Part shown: positions 1 through 8,631 of the stretch, piece by piece | Numbering within the stretch: position 1 is the stretch's first letter | Layout of the letters: every line of letters starts with the position of its first letter | Assembly (NCBI RefSeq): GCF_000196115.1 | Contig: NC_005027.1 | Location: 3,658,001-3,722,000, forward strand | Length of the DNA: 64,000 nt | DNA from: Rhodopirellula baltica SH 1 | GTDB lineage: Bacteria; Planctomycetota; Planctomycetia; Pirellulales; Pirellulaceae | Reading direction: 5' to 3' | Program-made: the position numbers and the translations under genes | Notes under the pieces: model-generated | What the model saw: the letters and a program-made list of their open reading frames with translations, nothing else | Databases searched by the model: none | Told to the model about the DNA's origin: nothing

Positions 1-1
1 C

Positions 2-622
2 GGCAAGAGCACGTTGATGCACCTGCTGGCGACGCTCGACCAACCCGACTCGGGCGAAGTGTGGTTCGATGGAACTCGCATTGACAACCAAAGTCGTGCA
101 CGTCGGGACCAATATCGCAACTCACAGATCGGAATCATCTTTCAGTTCTATCATTTGCTGCCGGAACTGTCCGCGATCGAAAACGTTTTGGCACCCGCCA
201 TGATTCGCCGCAGCGTTCTGGGTTACCTTCGCGATCGCAAGTCTTTGCGACTTCGCGCCGAAGCAATGCTGGACCGAGTCGGATTGCTCACTCGAAGCCA
301 TCACCAACCATCCGAAATGTCGGGCGGCGAAATGCAACGTGTGGCCATTGCAAGATCGTTGATGTCCAACCCCAAGCTGTTGCTCGCAGATGAACCGACC
401 GGAAACTTAGACACAGAAACCGGAGCGACGATCCTGAGTCTGCTTCGCGAGTTGAACCGCGAAGACGAATTGACGATCGTGATGATCACCCACGACGATT
501 CAATCGCTGAAACGGCAGATCGCTGCTACCGAATGTGCGACGGATTGTTGGAAGACAACGCATCAAACTTAGCCGGTGGCGACCGCTCGGATTCAGCCAA
601 ACTAGAAACCGTCGCCGCCTAA
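2..622 (+). CDS. ABC transporter ATP-binding protein, LolD-like (5' truncated)
   Basis: ATPase subunit of an ABC transporter; the window opens inside its Walker A motif (GKST at codons 1-4), so the true start lies outside. Visible motifs are the Q-loop region (IIFQFYHLLPELS), the signature MSGGEMQRVAIARS, Walker B LLLADEPTGNLD and the H-loop histidine in MITHDD. The short single-domain form and the PELSAIENV segment fit the LolD/MacB/FtsE group, which drives lipoprotein release or efflux through FtsX-type permeases. The permease is presumably upstream, outside the window. The substrate cannot be told from sequence. The gene converges on the tetraheme lipoprotein gene across a 222-bp gap that carries hairpin repeats. 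Confidence 0.9.
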   Translation, partial: GKSTLMHLLATLDQPDSGEVWFDGTRIDNQSRARRDQYRNSQIGIIFQFYHLLPELSAIENVLAPAMIRRSVLGYLRDRKSLRLRAEAMLDRVGLLTRSHHQPSEMSGGEMQRVAIARSLMSNPKLLLADEPTGNLDTETGATILSLLRELNREDELTIVMITHDDSIAETADRCYRMCDGLLEDNASNLAGGDRSDSAKLETVAA

Positions 623-650
623 ACAACCAATCGTATCACGATCGCCATCC

Positions 651-748
651 GCGTAGGCCAGGTCTCACCTGGCGACCAGCCAATGCTTTGTAACAAAGGC
701 GTAGGCCAGGTTATCACCTGGCAACCCAGCCGATGCTTTGGCACAAAG
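651..748. repeat. Two tandem hairpin repeat units between convergent genes
   Basis: Two copies of a ~49-bp unit lie head to tail (651-698 and 699-748). Each starts GCGTAGGCCAGGT, then a 3- or 4-nt loop (ctc / tatc), then ACCTGGC, giving a perfect 7-bp stem. A CCAGCC-n-ATG spacer follows, then a second small hairpin, CTTTG-nnn-CAAAG. The loops and spacer differ while both stems are kept, which suggests that structure is selected. A third, looser CTTTG/CAAAG pair follows just downstream. The units sit between the 3' ends of two convergent genes and could block transcription read-through both ways. They resemble REP-type elements in form, not in sequence. Confidence 0.75.
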
Positions 749-844
749 CGAGGCGTGCTCCAAGCATCCACTGCTTTGAAGCCAACAAAGCGAAGCTTAC
801 CTACAACTGCAAATTTGCAATCCAGCGGCTTTCCCGCCTAGCGG

Positions 845-2986
845 TCAATCAAGACCGTAGTGCTCGATCTCTGCCCAGTAATCATCGAACGCACCATCGG
901 CGTGGAAGTCAGGACTGTTGTCCAAATCGTGGCACTTCATGCAGGCTTCGCGGGCCTCATCCAGCGGTAACTTCATCGCTTCCCGCAAACGAGCCTTCTC
1001 TTCGTCGCTGACACCACTGTCGGCTTCTTCGGCTTTCGTATGAGCCGCACCGGGACCGTGGCAGTTTTCACAACCATTGCCATGCAAATGCGAACTGACT
1101 TCCAACCCCAGGTACCCGGAAACGTACGGGTAATACCCTTGCGGGTTCCAACCGGTCACGTGGCAAGAGATGCATTCGGGGTCGAAGTGACGAGAAACGT
1201 CGCCACGTTCACCAGGATTGACTAGATGCTCGGTCGCCTCGAAGTGAGCGGATCCTTCCCAGATATCGTACGCGGTTGTGTGACACTTGCCGCAGGCTTC
1301 CGCACCAACAAACTGTTCGCCGGAAGGATGCTGGATAGGCTTGAGCCCCAAGTTGTCGAAGCCCAAATCCCGCAGTTGGAACTGGTAATCCTTCATCAAC
1401 GCTCGCATCTCAGGAGCGTCTTCAAACTCATGAGTTAGCGGAACACGGGCGTAGCGAATTGGCCCATCGGGATACAACCCAACCAGCCCAGCGTACATGC
1501 CTTTGTCGCCGGTCAAAATCGCCTTCGTTTCTGAACCTTCAATTGACTGCGGTTGATAGGTTGGCTCGCCGTATCCGCCCGCGATCACGATCAGGTCAAA
1601 ACCAGGAACGGTTCGAACCAGCTCATACGCCGTCTTCTCGTCACCGTAAAACGTCAGAACGGTGTAATCGGGGTTCTCTTTCTGAATCGATGCCAAAGCT
1701 TCTTTGGCCGAGTCGACCGGAGCGACCAACTGGATATCGTCGCTGAGTTTCGTTTCCAACGAGTCCGGATCCAAAATCGTTGTGACACCCAACGTCATGC
1801 CGCCTTTTCGAACAACGCGATGCGATGGCATCAAGGAACGATCAAACGGGATCACATTGGCCGAGACATAAATTGCTTCCTCGGGATCTCCAGGCGATGC
1901 TTCCTGAATCAAATCGTTCACGCTCAATCGAACGTCGTCGGGGCCCAGACCCACGGAGACGTAATCCATTTTGCGAAGAGCTTCGAGCGAACGGTGGAAT
2001 TTGATCTCGGACTGACGGCCATAACGCCGGACCAGATTTCCCGCGTCGATGGGAGCCATCTCCCAACCTTTTTCGCGAAGCTGTTTCAGGAACGTCATTC
2101 GGCGGGCGACGCCGCCTTTTTGATTTTCCAAACCCGTGCAACCACAAGGCTCGATGTAGCCATGTTGTTGGCCGGTCACAAAAAGCGTCAGCGGCGGCTT
2201 CGGCCAAGTCTTGTAGTCTTCCGGTTCTTGACCGCCACCAACGGATTCAGCGTCGATCAAGGTATCGATGATCGGAAAATTAGGCCCCGTCAATTGAAAA
2301 GCAGCATCCGCTTCTGCCGGCAAACTCAATCGCTCAGCCGCTGAACTTTCCGCATCGCTGACCGGGCGTTTGGCAATCATCTTTTCAGGCGAAATCAAAT
2401 CGATCGCCGAACCTGAATCATCAGCCGAACGATGATTCTCGGGCATTCCTAAGGGAGTCGGAACGACCTCCGCTTCAATCTCTTTTCGAGCCACGGGTGT
2501 TGGGACGATTTCGACTCTACCCAAATCCGAGGCGGATTTCTCCGACTGAGCGTCTTCGCTCGTATCGATCTGGCTGATGTCAATTTCACCATCAAACTTG
2601 CCCGGTTTTTCCTTCTTCGGCGTTTGAGGCTCTTCGGTTTCGGCCGTCCATGTCAATTCGCGATCAACGAGTTCGTCGGATTGTTGTGCCGATCCGGGTT
2701 TCTCGCCGATCGAATCTAACGAAGCGGAAGTCGCAAACGAGAGTGGTTGGTTTCGAGCAAACCGCCAATCATCCGACGGCAATTGGACTCGCCCCTGATA
2801 GTCAGCCGCTGAATCAACGGCAACCGGTTTGACCGCCACCAATTCGGGTGGCGACAGGGACTTCACCTCATCGCTTTCAAATTTTTCCGCCACCGGAAGC
2901 AAAGGATTGCACCCCGACAAGGTGATCGAAGACGCCCCCAGGATGGCCAGCATGCATGACCAACAAGAACGTTTTACAGAAGCCAT
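845..2986 (-). CDS. Tetraheme cytochrome lipoprotein with degenerate 5'-nucleotidase-like domain
   Basis: Predicted lipoprotein of 713 aa. The frame is open to 3157, but the ATG at 2986 gives a proper signal peptide with lipobox LSGC (Cys26) and a GAGAG ribosome site. Residues ~35-250 are acidic and low in complexity. Residues ~265-540 resemble the metallophosphoesterase/5'-nucleotidase fold, but the usual metal-ligand motifs are altered: TGQQHG where D-x-H is expected (~271-276), DAGN for DAGD (~314-317) and GPDD for GNHE (~348-351). A CGC motif sits at ~281-283. The C-terminus has four CxxCH haem sites (CGKCH, CISCH, CENCH, CMKCH; ~565-686), as in cytochrome c554-like proteins. An electron-transfer or sensing role on the outer face of a membrane is inferred; phosphatase activity looks unlikely. 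It lies downstream of the DUF1573 gene on the same strand. Confidence 0.85.
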   Translation of the reverse strand: MASVKRSCWSCMLAILGASSITLSGCNPLLPVAEKFESDEVKSLSPPELVAVKPVAVDSAADYQGRVQLPSDDWRFARNQPLSFATSASLDSIGEKPGSAQQSDELVDRELTWTAETEEPQTPKKEKPGKFDGEIDISQIDTSEDAQSEKSASDLGRVEIVPTPVARKEIEAEVVPTPLGMPENHRSADDSGSAIDLISPEKMIAKRPVSDAESSAAERLSLPAEADAAFQLTGPNFPIIDTLIDAESVGGGQEPEDYKTWPKPPLTLFVTGQQHGYIEPCGCTGLENQKGGVARRMTFLKQLREKGWEMAPIDAGNLVRRYGRQSEIKFHRSLEALRKMDYVSVGLGPDDVRLSVNDLIQEASPGDPEEAIYVSANVIPFDRSLMPSHRVVRKGGMTLGVTTILDPDSLETKLSDDIQLVAPVDSAKEALASIQKENPDYTVLTFYGDEKTAYELVRTVPGFDLIVIAGGYGEPTYQPQSIEGSETKAILTGDKGMYAGLVGLYPDGPIRYARVPLTHEFEDAPEMRALMKDYQFQLRDLGFDNLGLKPIQHPSGEQFVGAEACGKCHTTAYDIWEGSAHFEATEHLVNPGERGDVSRHFDPECISCHVTGWNPQGYYPYVSGYLGLEVSSHLHGNGCENCHGPGAAHTKAEEADSGVSDEEKARLREAMKLPLDEAREACMKCHDLDNSPDFHADGAFDDYWAEIEHYGLD

Positions 2987-3186
2987 TGCTCTCGCACCAA
3001 ACTGGGTCGACAAACAGCGAAAATGGGTGCGTAGCGAATTCATCCGGGCCTGATCAACGGCGTTGAAAGAGCTTCTTTCCGACATTTCACGTCCAACGCA
3101 CAAGGGACCACGATCATCATGGATGTTTTGATTCGATCGCAGCGACGACATCGTCATGGTCCCCTTGGTTACGCGACCCGTTTATC

Positions 3187-4449
3187 TTAACGCGCCGGCA
3201 GCGAAAATTTCAGGCGTAATTTCATGGAAGGCACGTTGGGGTTATCGGACATAATCGTCACCAATCCATAGTCTTCTCGGTTCATGCCCAATCGATCGAT
3301 TTTTTCGTCACCAGGGGTCAGGGTGAATTCGAGGCTATACAACGACATCGACCCGTTCTGGATCGGCTCGTTCAATTGAGCTGACACGACACCCTCGGGA
3401 GTCACCTTGCCAACGGAAAGCTTGGTTTTATCGCGTTCGGGGCCTTTCAAAACGACAAAGGCTTTGGCCGTTTGCGGCTCATTTTCGGTGATCTTTCCGA
3501 AGTCATAGATGTACCCCCCACCGGTGACGCCTTTCAGCTTGGTGCTTTCGAGCATGCTCAGCACGCCAACGATTCGGCCTGTCACTGCCGCGACAATTGT
3601 GGTGCCCGCGTCGGATTCGTCATCCACATTCACTTCCACATCGTTCGACGCCTTCTCTTCGCCGACCTTATTGAACGGCATCACCAAATTCTGACTGACT
3701 GGCCCCTGATTCAACCCGGGAGCGATGGTGGCTTTGACCAAGAACGCCTGCGTCGCTTCCGCGTGTTCCGCGTCGTCTTCCTCAATTTCCATCGGAGTGA
3801 CTTCAAATTCAGCCAGTTCGTTCATCTCGTCGCTGGTGAATCGTGGTTGCCCCAACTCGATTTCATCGCCCATGTAGCTGTAAACCTTCAGCTCCAGATC
3901 GATGGGTTCGCCCGAGGCAACCTCTTTGAACGTCAACGTCTCAGGCACCAATTGGACTTGGCGAACGACTTTGCCGGTGATTTCGAACCGAATCGCAACC
4001 TGAGTGGGATCGTTGGTCCGAAGTTCAGCCGATTGTCCGAACGTGGTTTCATTGGTTTTGACCGTCCACGACATTTTCACTTCGGTTTCTTCGCCAGGTG
4101 CCAAACTTTCGTTTTCCAGCGTTCCGACGGTGCACTTGCAGGTCGACGCCCCAATTTTTAGCGTCAAAGGTGCATCGCCGACGTTTTTGACTCGGAAGAC
4201 ATGCTCGCCCTCTTCTTCCGGCTGCATGATTCCGAAATCGTGCTCATTGCCATCGGGCAATTCAACTTTCGGAATGTCCTCGCTCCATTCCTTCTTCAGC
4301 GACGCCATCGCATTGGCGGCCGTGGTTTCGCCATCAAAATCGATGGGTCCAAAGTGAGGCTCGTAACGGCCGTAGCTGGATTCATTGATGTTGTAAGCAA
4401 TCGCGGCACCGATTCCGGCAACGACCAAACAGACGAGAAACGTTTTCAT
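3187..4449 (-). CDS. DUF1573 domain protein, membrane-anchored or exported
   Basis: Protein of 420 aa with an N-terminal hydrophobic segment (residues ~4-20), then a beta-rich extracytoplasmic region. Residues ~65-155 match the DUF1573 pattern: 'HDFGIMQPEEEGEHVF', then 'GDAPLTL' and a CKC pair (STCKCTVG). DUF1573 is an Ig-like (ASH/MSP-type) fold of unknown function, common in planctomycetes and Bacteroidetes and often near cytochromes or thioredoxin-like proteins. The rest looks like further Ig-like modules. It lies 200 bp upstream of the tetraheme lipoprotein on the same strand, so the two may be co-transcribed and act together in the periplasm. No catalytic residues are recognised. Confidence 0.85.
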   Translation of the reverse strand: MKTFLVCLVVAGIGAAIAYNINESSYGRYEPHFGPIDFDGETTAANAMASLKKEWSEDIPKVELPDGNEHDFGIMQPEEEGEHVFRVKNVGDAPLTLKIGASTCKCTVGTLENESLAPGEETEVKMSWTVKTNETTFGQSAELRTNDPTQVAIRFEITGKVVRQVQLVPETLTFKEVASGEPIDLELKVYSYMGDEIELGQPRFTSDEMNELAEFEVTPMEIEEDDAEHAEATQAFLVKATIAPGLNQGPVSQNLVMPFNKVGEEKASNDVEVNVDDESDAGTTIVAAVTGRIVGVLSMLESTKLKGVTGGGYIYDFGKITENEPQTAKAFVVLKGPERDKTKLSVGKVTPEGVVSAQLNEPIQNGSMSLYSLEFTLTPGDEKIDRLGMNREDYGLVTIMSDNPNVPSMKLRLKFSLPAR

Positions 4450-4540
4450 GGCAAAACGACGACGAGAAAAGAAAAATCAAGAATCACCGCTGGAGTACGC
4501 CCAGTACCTCCAAACGGTTCATTGCTGAACAATTCCGCCG

Positions 4541-7156
4541 TTACGGACGCAGAGAGTCCATCGCTTCCTCCGCCGATTGCCGAACTGGTTGCCGGACGGC
4601 GGACGATCCGATCGGCCGCACAACCAAGACGAACTGCAACGACAATTTTCGCGTGACCACACCGCCGGCTTCCGACAACGCGACAGCTTTTTCTGCCAAG
4701 TCGCTTACGATTGCTGCTGATTCGCCCTCCGCCTCCGCGATCGCGGCCCGCTGTGCCGCAATCCCCTGATGTTGAGGACTAAGTAATTGGCAGCGATCAT
4801 AAATCGTTCCGGCCCGGGCGAGGACTTCGGTTTGGCCACCAATCTGGTAACGATGAAGCATCAGCTCCCCGATCGCCTGCAGTTTGGAAGGATCATTCCC
4901 CGCTCGCTGGATCGCGTCGGTCAATGCGTCCTTGAATCGCGGCGCCATGTCGGTCGCATCGCGATTCGCGACGACTCGCTGCACCCAATCCTGTTCCAAC
5001 GCATGCAGTCGAAACATCGCAGGATCGAACGAGTGCGGATCCGCTACCATCGCTCGCTCGCACAATTCCACCACCCCGGCCAGATTCCCTCGACGGATTT
5101 GAAGATCCGCTTCCGCCATCCAACGTTTGGATTCGGCAACGGGTCGATACGAAACCATCCACAAAGCAACCGCAGCCAACCCGGCCACAGCTGCAATCAC
5201 AGCAGTCTCCGCTCCTTTGCCGGATGTGGCATTCGCAACCCTTTGTGATGCAGAACGTGACGGCGTTAGGGCGGGCGATAGAACAATCGCGGCCAACGTC
5301 CACAGCACCACGGCGATTCCCGGAACTGTCCAACCACCTGAAAAACTGAGGTGCATCATTCCCGCCGCCAACGCAAACCAAGCGATCCGGCGAACATCCC
5401 ACAGCGATGCTACGACCGAGTTGCCATGGATCACATCCGCATCTGATTCCGCCATCAAAGCAAGATCGGCTAGCTTGAACCACCACAACCAACCAACCGC
5501 ACAAGCCAGCGGAATCGCAAATAAATGAGCGTCGAAATCAGGCAACTCTTGGTTCCGAATCCCAACGCCCCAAACGGCCAACCAACCCAGGAATGCTCCA
5601 ATCGGGACGCACCACCCGACCATCGGCATTTGCGATCGAACTGCAGCCGCATTCGTTGAAGGCTCCGCAAGCGACGGAGTATCGGCGGGAGACTCCGCTC
5701 GCCAGAACAGCCATCCGCCGACAATCAACAACGCAACGAGCAAGGCACCAGCGGGCAATCCACCCGCACCAAGAGTCTCTGCAACAAAATGGTGTGGGTC
5801 CGCGATAATTTCATGCGACTCTGGCAATCGAAATTGATGATAAGCCTGCTGATAGTTGCCCGGTCCCGATCCGGTCCACGGCGAATACTCGACCAGCCGC
5901 CAAGTCGCGTCCCAATACTGAAAACGATATCGCACCGATTCCGGCAACGCATCAATCCAGCCGGTTCCAAACCAACCTCGAGCCGCCAAAGGCAGTGCGG
6001 CAAACACCGCTGAGATTGCCAGCAACGACGCGTTAACCACTCGTCGTCCAAACGCGTTCGCCCAGACGAAATCAACCAGAACGCATCCGCCAACAATCAA
6101 CACTGACAACAGCCCGGCGCGACTGTGAGTGTCGTTTAACGCCAACGCCAACACCACGGCGGCCAAAGCCAAACCGCCCAACGCCGTCAATTGTTGGCTC
6201 GACAATGAATCACGTTCATGACTCGATGAATTCCCGTCGCGATCACCGGCAGGACTGTTTCGTTCAACAACACGTTGCCCAAACCGCAACTTCGCAGCAG
6301 CACCAGGAAAAGCTTCACCAACAATTCGAAGCAGCACGGCGATCACAACGACCAGTACCATCGCCAACAAACCCGCCAGAGTATTGGCCAACGCAAATGT
6401 CGCGGTGGGTCCACCATCGCGAAGACGATTCTCAAAAATCATCCGAGCGTTGGAGCCTTCCGGTGCGTTGATACCGACTTCGGCCAACACTCGCTCGGGA
6501 TCCGCGTTGTATTCACGCAAGGTTTGAGGCAATGAAACATGCACTTGATGCAGAGCATGCGTGGCCAACAAGACTCCTCCGACAACCAGCAAACCCAGCA
6601 AGGCAAGTTGGTTCATGCGATTACGCAAACAACGCCGTAAAACCACAAACCAAACCGCACCGAGGATCCAAACCCAAGCTTCGTTGCTGGCTGATCGCCA
6701 GTCGCCACCGATCTGCCAAGTTTGATCATTGAGACCGGAGGGCACACTCAGCTGTGAGATTGCCGCGTATCCAATCCACAACGCAAGGAGCAAAACAATC
6801 GCGTCGATGAGCAAACCAGGTTTCCGACTCGTCGGATCTTGCGAATGATGTTTGCGTTCGCCAGAGATGACCAACCGGGCGGCACCGAAACACTGCACCG
6901 CCGCCACGATCAGCAGTGCCGACAAACACCAACCCAGCGCTCCTCCCTGTTCAACCTCCGTCGAGTCAGAGGGATGGTAGAACGCCCACATCATTAAACC
7001 AGCAAACGCCGCCAAAACGACGGACGCCATTCCACCGGGTCCGGCAGAGACAAAGGGGGATCCTCTGGAAACCGTCTTGGAATCATCGACCGAATCCACC
7101 GTTGATTCCTGGTCGAATGATTGCTTGGGTGCGCCGCTCTTGCGTTTGCGATTCAC
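4541..7156 (-). CDS. O-antigen ligase/polymerase family membrane protein with C-terminal TPR-like region
   Basis: Large polytopic membrane protein (871 aa, about a dozen hydrophobic segments). The Wzy_C/O-antigen ligase region lies at ~335-485: an SRAG motif after a long membrane stretch, then 'PWTGSGPGNYQQ' and 'DPHHFVAETLGAGGLP', matching the family's PHN-x-n-E-x-G-x-x-G pattern. After the last membrane helix (~660-680) comes a soluble helical region with TPR-like character ('RRGNLAGVVELCERAMVADP'). The family joins or polymerises lipid-linked glycans on the outer leaflet of the inner membrane. Its start overlaps the stop of the WecA-like gene by 4 bp (ATGA), so the two are probably translationally coupled. 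The acceptor glycan is unknown. Confidence 0.85.
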   Translation of the reverse strand: MNRKRKSGAPKQSFDQESTVDSVDDSKTVSRGSPFVSAGPGGMASVVLAAFAGLMMWAFYHPSDSTEVEQGGALGWCLSALLIVAAVQCFGAARLVISGERKHHSQDPTSRKPGLLIDAIVLLLALWIGYAAISQLSVPSGLNDQTWQIGGDWRSASNEAWVWILGAVWFVVLRRCLRNRMNQLALLGLLVVGGVLLATHALHQVHVSLPQTLREYNADPERVLAEVGINAPEGSNARMIFENRLRDGGPTATFALANTLAGLLAMVLVVVIAVLLRIVGEAFPGAAAKLRFGQRVVERNSPAGDRDGNSSSHERDSLSSQQLTALGGLALAAVVLALALNDTHSRAGLLSVLIVGGCVLVDFVWANAFGRRVVNASLLAISAVFAALPLAARGWFGTGWIDALPESVRYRFQYWDATWRLVEYSPWTGSGPGNYQQAYHQFRLPESHEIIADPHHFVAETLGAGGLPAGALLVALLIVGGWLFWRAESPADTPSLAEPSTNAAAVRSQMPMVGWCVPIGAFLGWLAVWGVGIRNQELPDFDAHLFAIPLACAVGWLWWFKLADLALMAESDADVIHGNSVVASLWDVRRIAWFALAAGMMHLSFSGGWTVPGIAVVLWTLAAIVLSPALTPSRSASQRVANATSGKGAETAVIAAVAGLAAVALWMVSYRPVAESKRWMAEADLQIRRGNLAGVVELCERAMVADPHSFDPAMFRLHALEQDWVQRVVANRDATDMAPRFKDALTDAIQRAGNDPSKLQAIGELMLHRYQIGGQTEVLARAGTIYDRCQLLSPQHQGIAAQRAAIAEAEGESAAIVSDLAEKAVALSEAGGVVTRKLSLQFVLVVRPIGSSAVRQPVRQSAEEAMDSLRP

Positions 7157-8358
7157 TTATCCGGCCGCCGCCACTGCGTGGATTCCAGGATGCCCACCAA
7201 GGTCAACAAACACATCACGATTCCCAGCACCGCAATCGCTTGCCAAACACCAACATGCGTCAGCAGCAGAGCCGAAAGACCACATGTCGCGGTGATCAAA
7301 TGGATGGTTGCCACCGCTCCGGTTCGCGAAAGACCGAGATCGACCAAGCGGTGGGACAAGTGACTGTGGTCGCCTTGGAATGGACTGCGGCCCTGTCGAA
7401 TGCGAATCCAAATCACCGTGGTCATGTCATACAACGGAACCGCCATCGCACACAAAGGTGCCAGCACCGCATGCGGTCGATTGCCAACCCATCCCGATGC
7501 CGTTCCATCACCTGAATCACCGGCGGCAAAAGTTGCCATCAACATGCCAACCGCGATCAGGAAACCAACCAGATAACTGCCACCGTCACCCATGAAGATT
7601 TTTGCTGGAGGACGATTGTGAAATAGAAAACCGATCAGCGCACCGGCGACGACCAACAACAACGACGCAACCAACAACTGAGGTCGATCGGTTCCCGGAT
7701 CGGGAACGGTCAGCATCACCAGCGCCATCGAAAACGCGATGATCGCGGCCACTCCTGACGACAACGTGTCCATGTTGTCGAGCATATTGAATGAGTTGAT
7801 CACGGCGACGATCCAGACGACGGACAACAACTTGGTCAGCAATCCGCCGTCGATGAACAACGACAACTCAATGTTCAATCCCCAAACGATCGCCGCTGCG
7901 ATGCCAAACTGAACTCCCAAACGAAATCCAACGGGCAATCCAAACCGGTCGTCCGCTAAGCCCAACGCGACCAAAATGGTTCCCGCCAAGATCAACCACC
8001 ACACATCGCCGCAGCGGGACCAAACACCGGGGGCATGCAGCATCGCCGCGTCCCACCATTCTGCCGGCACGATCGATGGCGATGTCAGATTACGAAGCGA
8101 CGTGATCCAAGCCGGCACCGACTCGGGGTCGTTCAGCAACGCCGCGGCCAAAGTGGCGAGCGCGATTGTCATCAGGATTCCGAAGTAAATCCCGAGTCCT
8201 CCACCCAGTGGCGTCGGCACGGTGTGGCTGCTGTGGCCTCCCGGACGATCCAGCAACCCAAGCTGAGCGGCGAACTTCCTGATCGGGAACAGAACCAACC
8301 AACTGAACAGTGCCGCCAATCCTGCGGCCGCGAGCACGAGTCCGATCGTTGCCGACAT
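7153..8358 (-). CDS. WecA/TagO/MraY-family undecaprenyl-phosphate sugar-1-phosphate transferase
   Basis: Polytopic membrane enzyme (401 aa) of glycosyltransferase family 4 (MraY/WecA/TagO), which transfers a sugar-1-phosphate from a UDP-sugar to undecaprenyl phosphate and so starts a lipid-linked glycan. Seen in order: a DRPGGHSSHTVPTPLGGG loop near residue 40, LADDRFGLP (Mg-binding DD), NSFNMLDNMDTLSSG (family NxxNxxDxxD motif), FMGDGGSYLVGF and a histidine-rich GDHSHLSHRL loop typical of WecA-type enzymes. It is followed with a 4-bp overlap by the O-antigen ligase gene, supporting a role in lipopolysaccharide O-chain or exopolysaccharide assembly rather than peptidoglycan. The sugar substrate is unknown. 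Confidence 0.9.
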   Translation of the reverse strand: MSATIGLVLAAAGLAALFSWLVLFPIRKFAAQLGLLDRPGGHSSHTVPTPLGGGLGIYFGILMTIALATLAAALLNDPESVPAWITSLRNLTSPSIVPAEWWDAAMLHAPGVWSRCGDVWWLILAGTILVALGLADDRFGLPVGFRLGVQFGIAAAIVWGLNIELSLFIDGGLLTKLLSVVWIVAVINSFNMLDNMDTLSSGVAAIIAFSMALVMLTVPDPGTDRPQLLVASLLLVVAGALIGFLFHNRPPAKIFMGDGGSYLVGFLIAVGMLMATFAAGDSGDGTASGWVGNRPHAVLAPLCAMAVPLYDMTTVIWIRIRQGRSPFQGDHSHLSHRLVDLGLSRTGAVATIHLITATCGLSALLLTHVGVWQAIAVLGIVMCLLTLVGILESTQWRRPDK

Positions 8359-8631
8359 GAAATCTCGCGCAATTCAGAAAATAGAGAGAACGATAGAAAA
8401 GCAAAACGGTGCTACGCCCAAAACGCGAAATGGTTCGATGCCGCCAGACGCTGCCGTGGAGGGCAATTTGAACGGCGAATTCCGCTCGTTTCCAGCCGAC
8501 GACTCGCTATAATCACCCCTAGCGTCCACCGCCGCTGACATGCACGCCTGTTTCCCCACCAAACTTGCCTGCAATCCAGCGGCTCCCGCGACGTCCCGCC
8601 TCCCTCCCACCCAACATTGCGTGCCTGGTTC

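Noticed and set aside
1553..2344. 263-codon plus-strand open frame
   Set aside because: It lies antisense within the tetraheme lipoprotein gene, whose motifs and haem sites are unmistakable; the plus-strand product has no recognisable domain.
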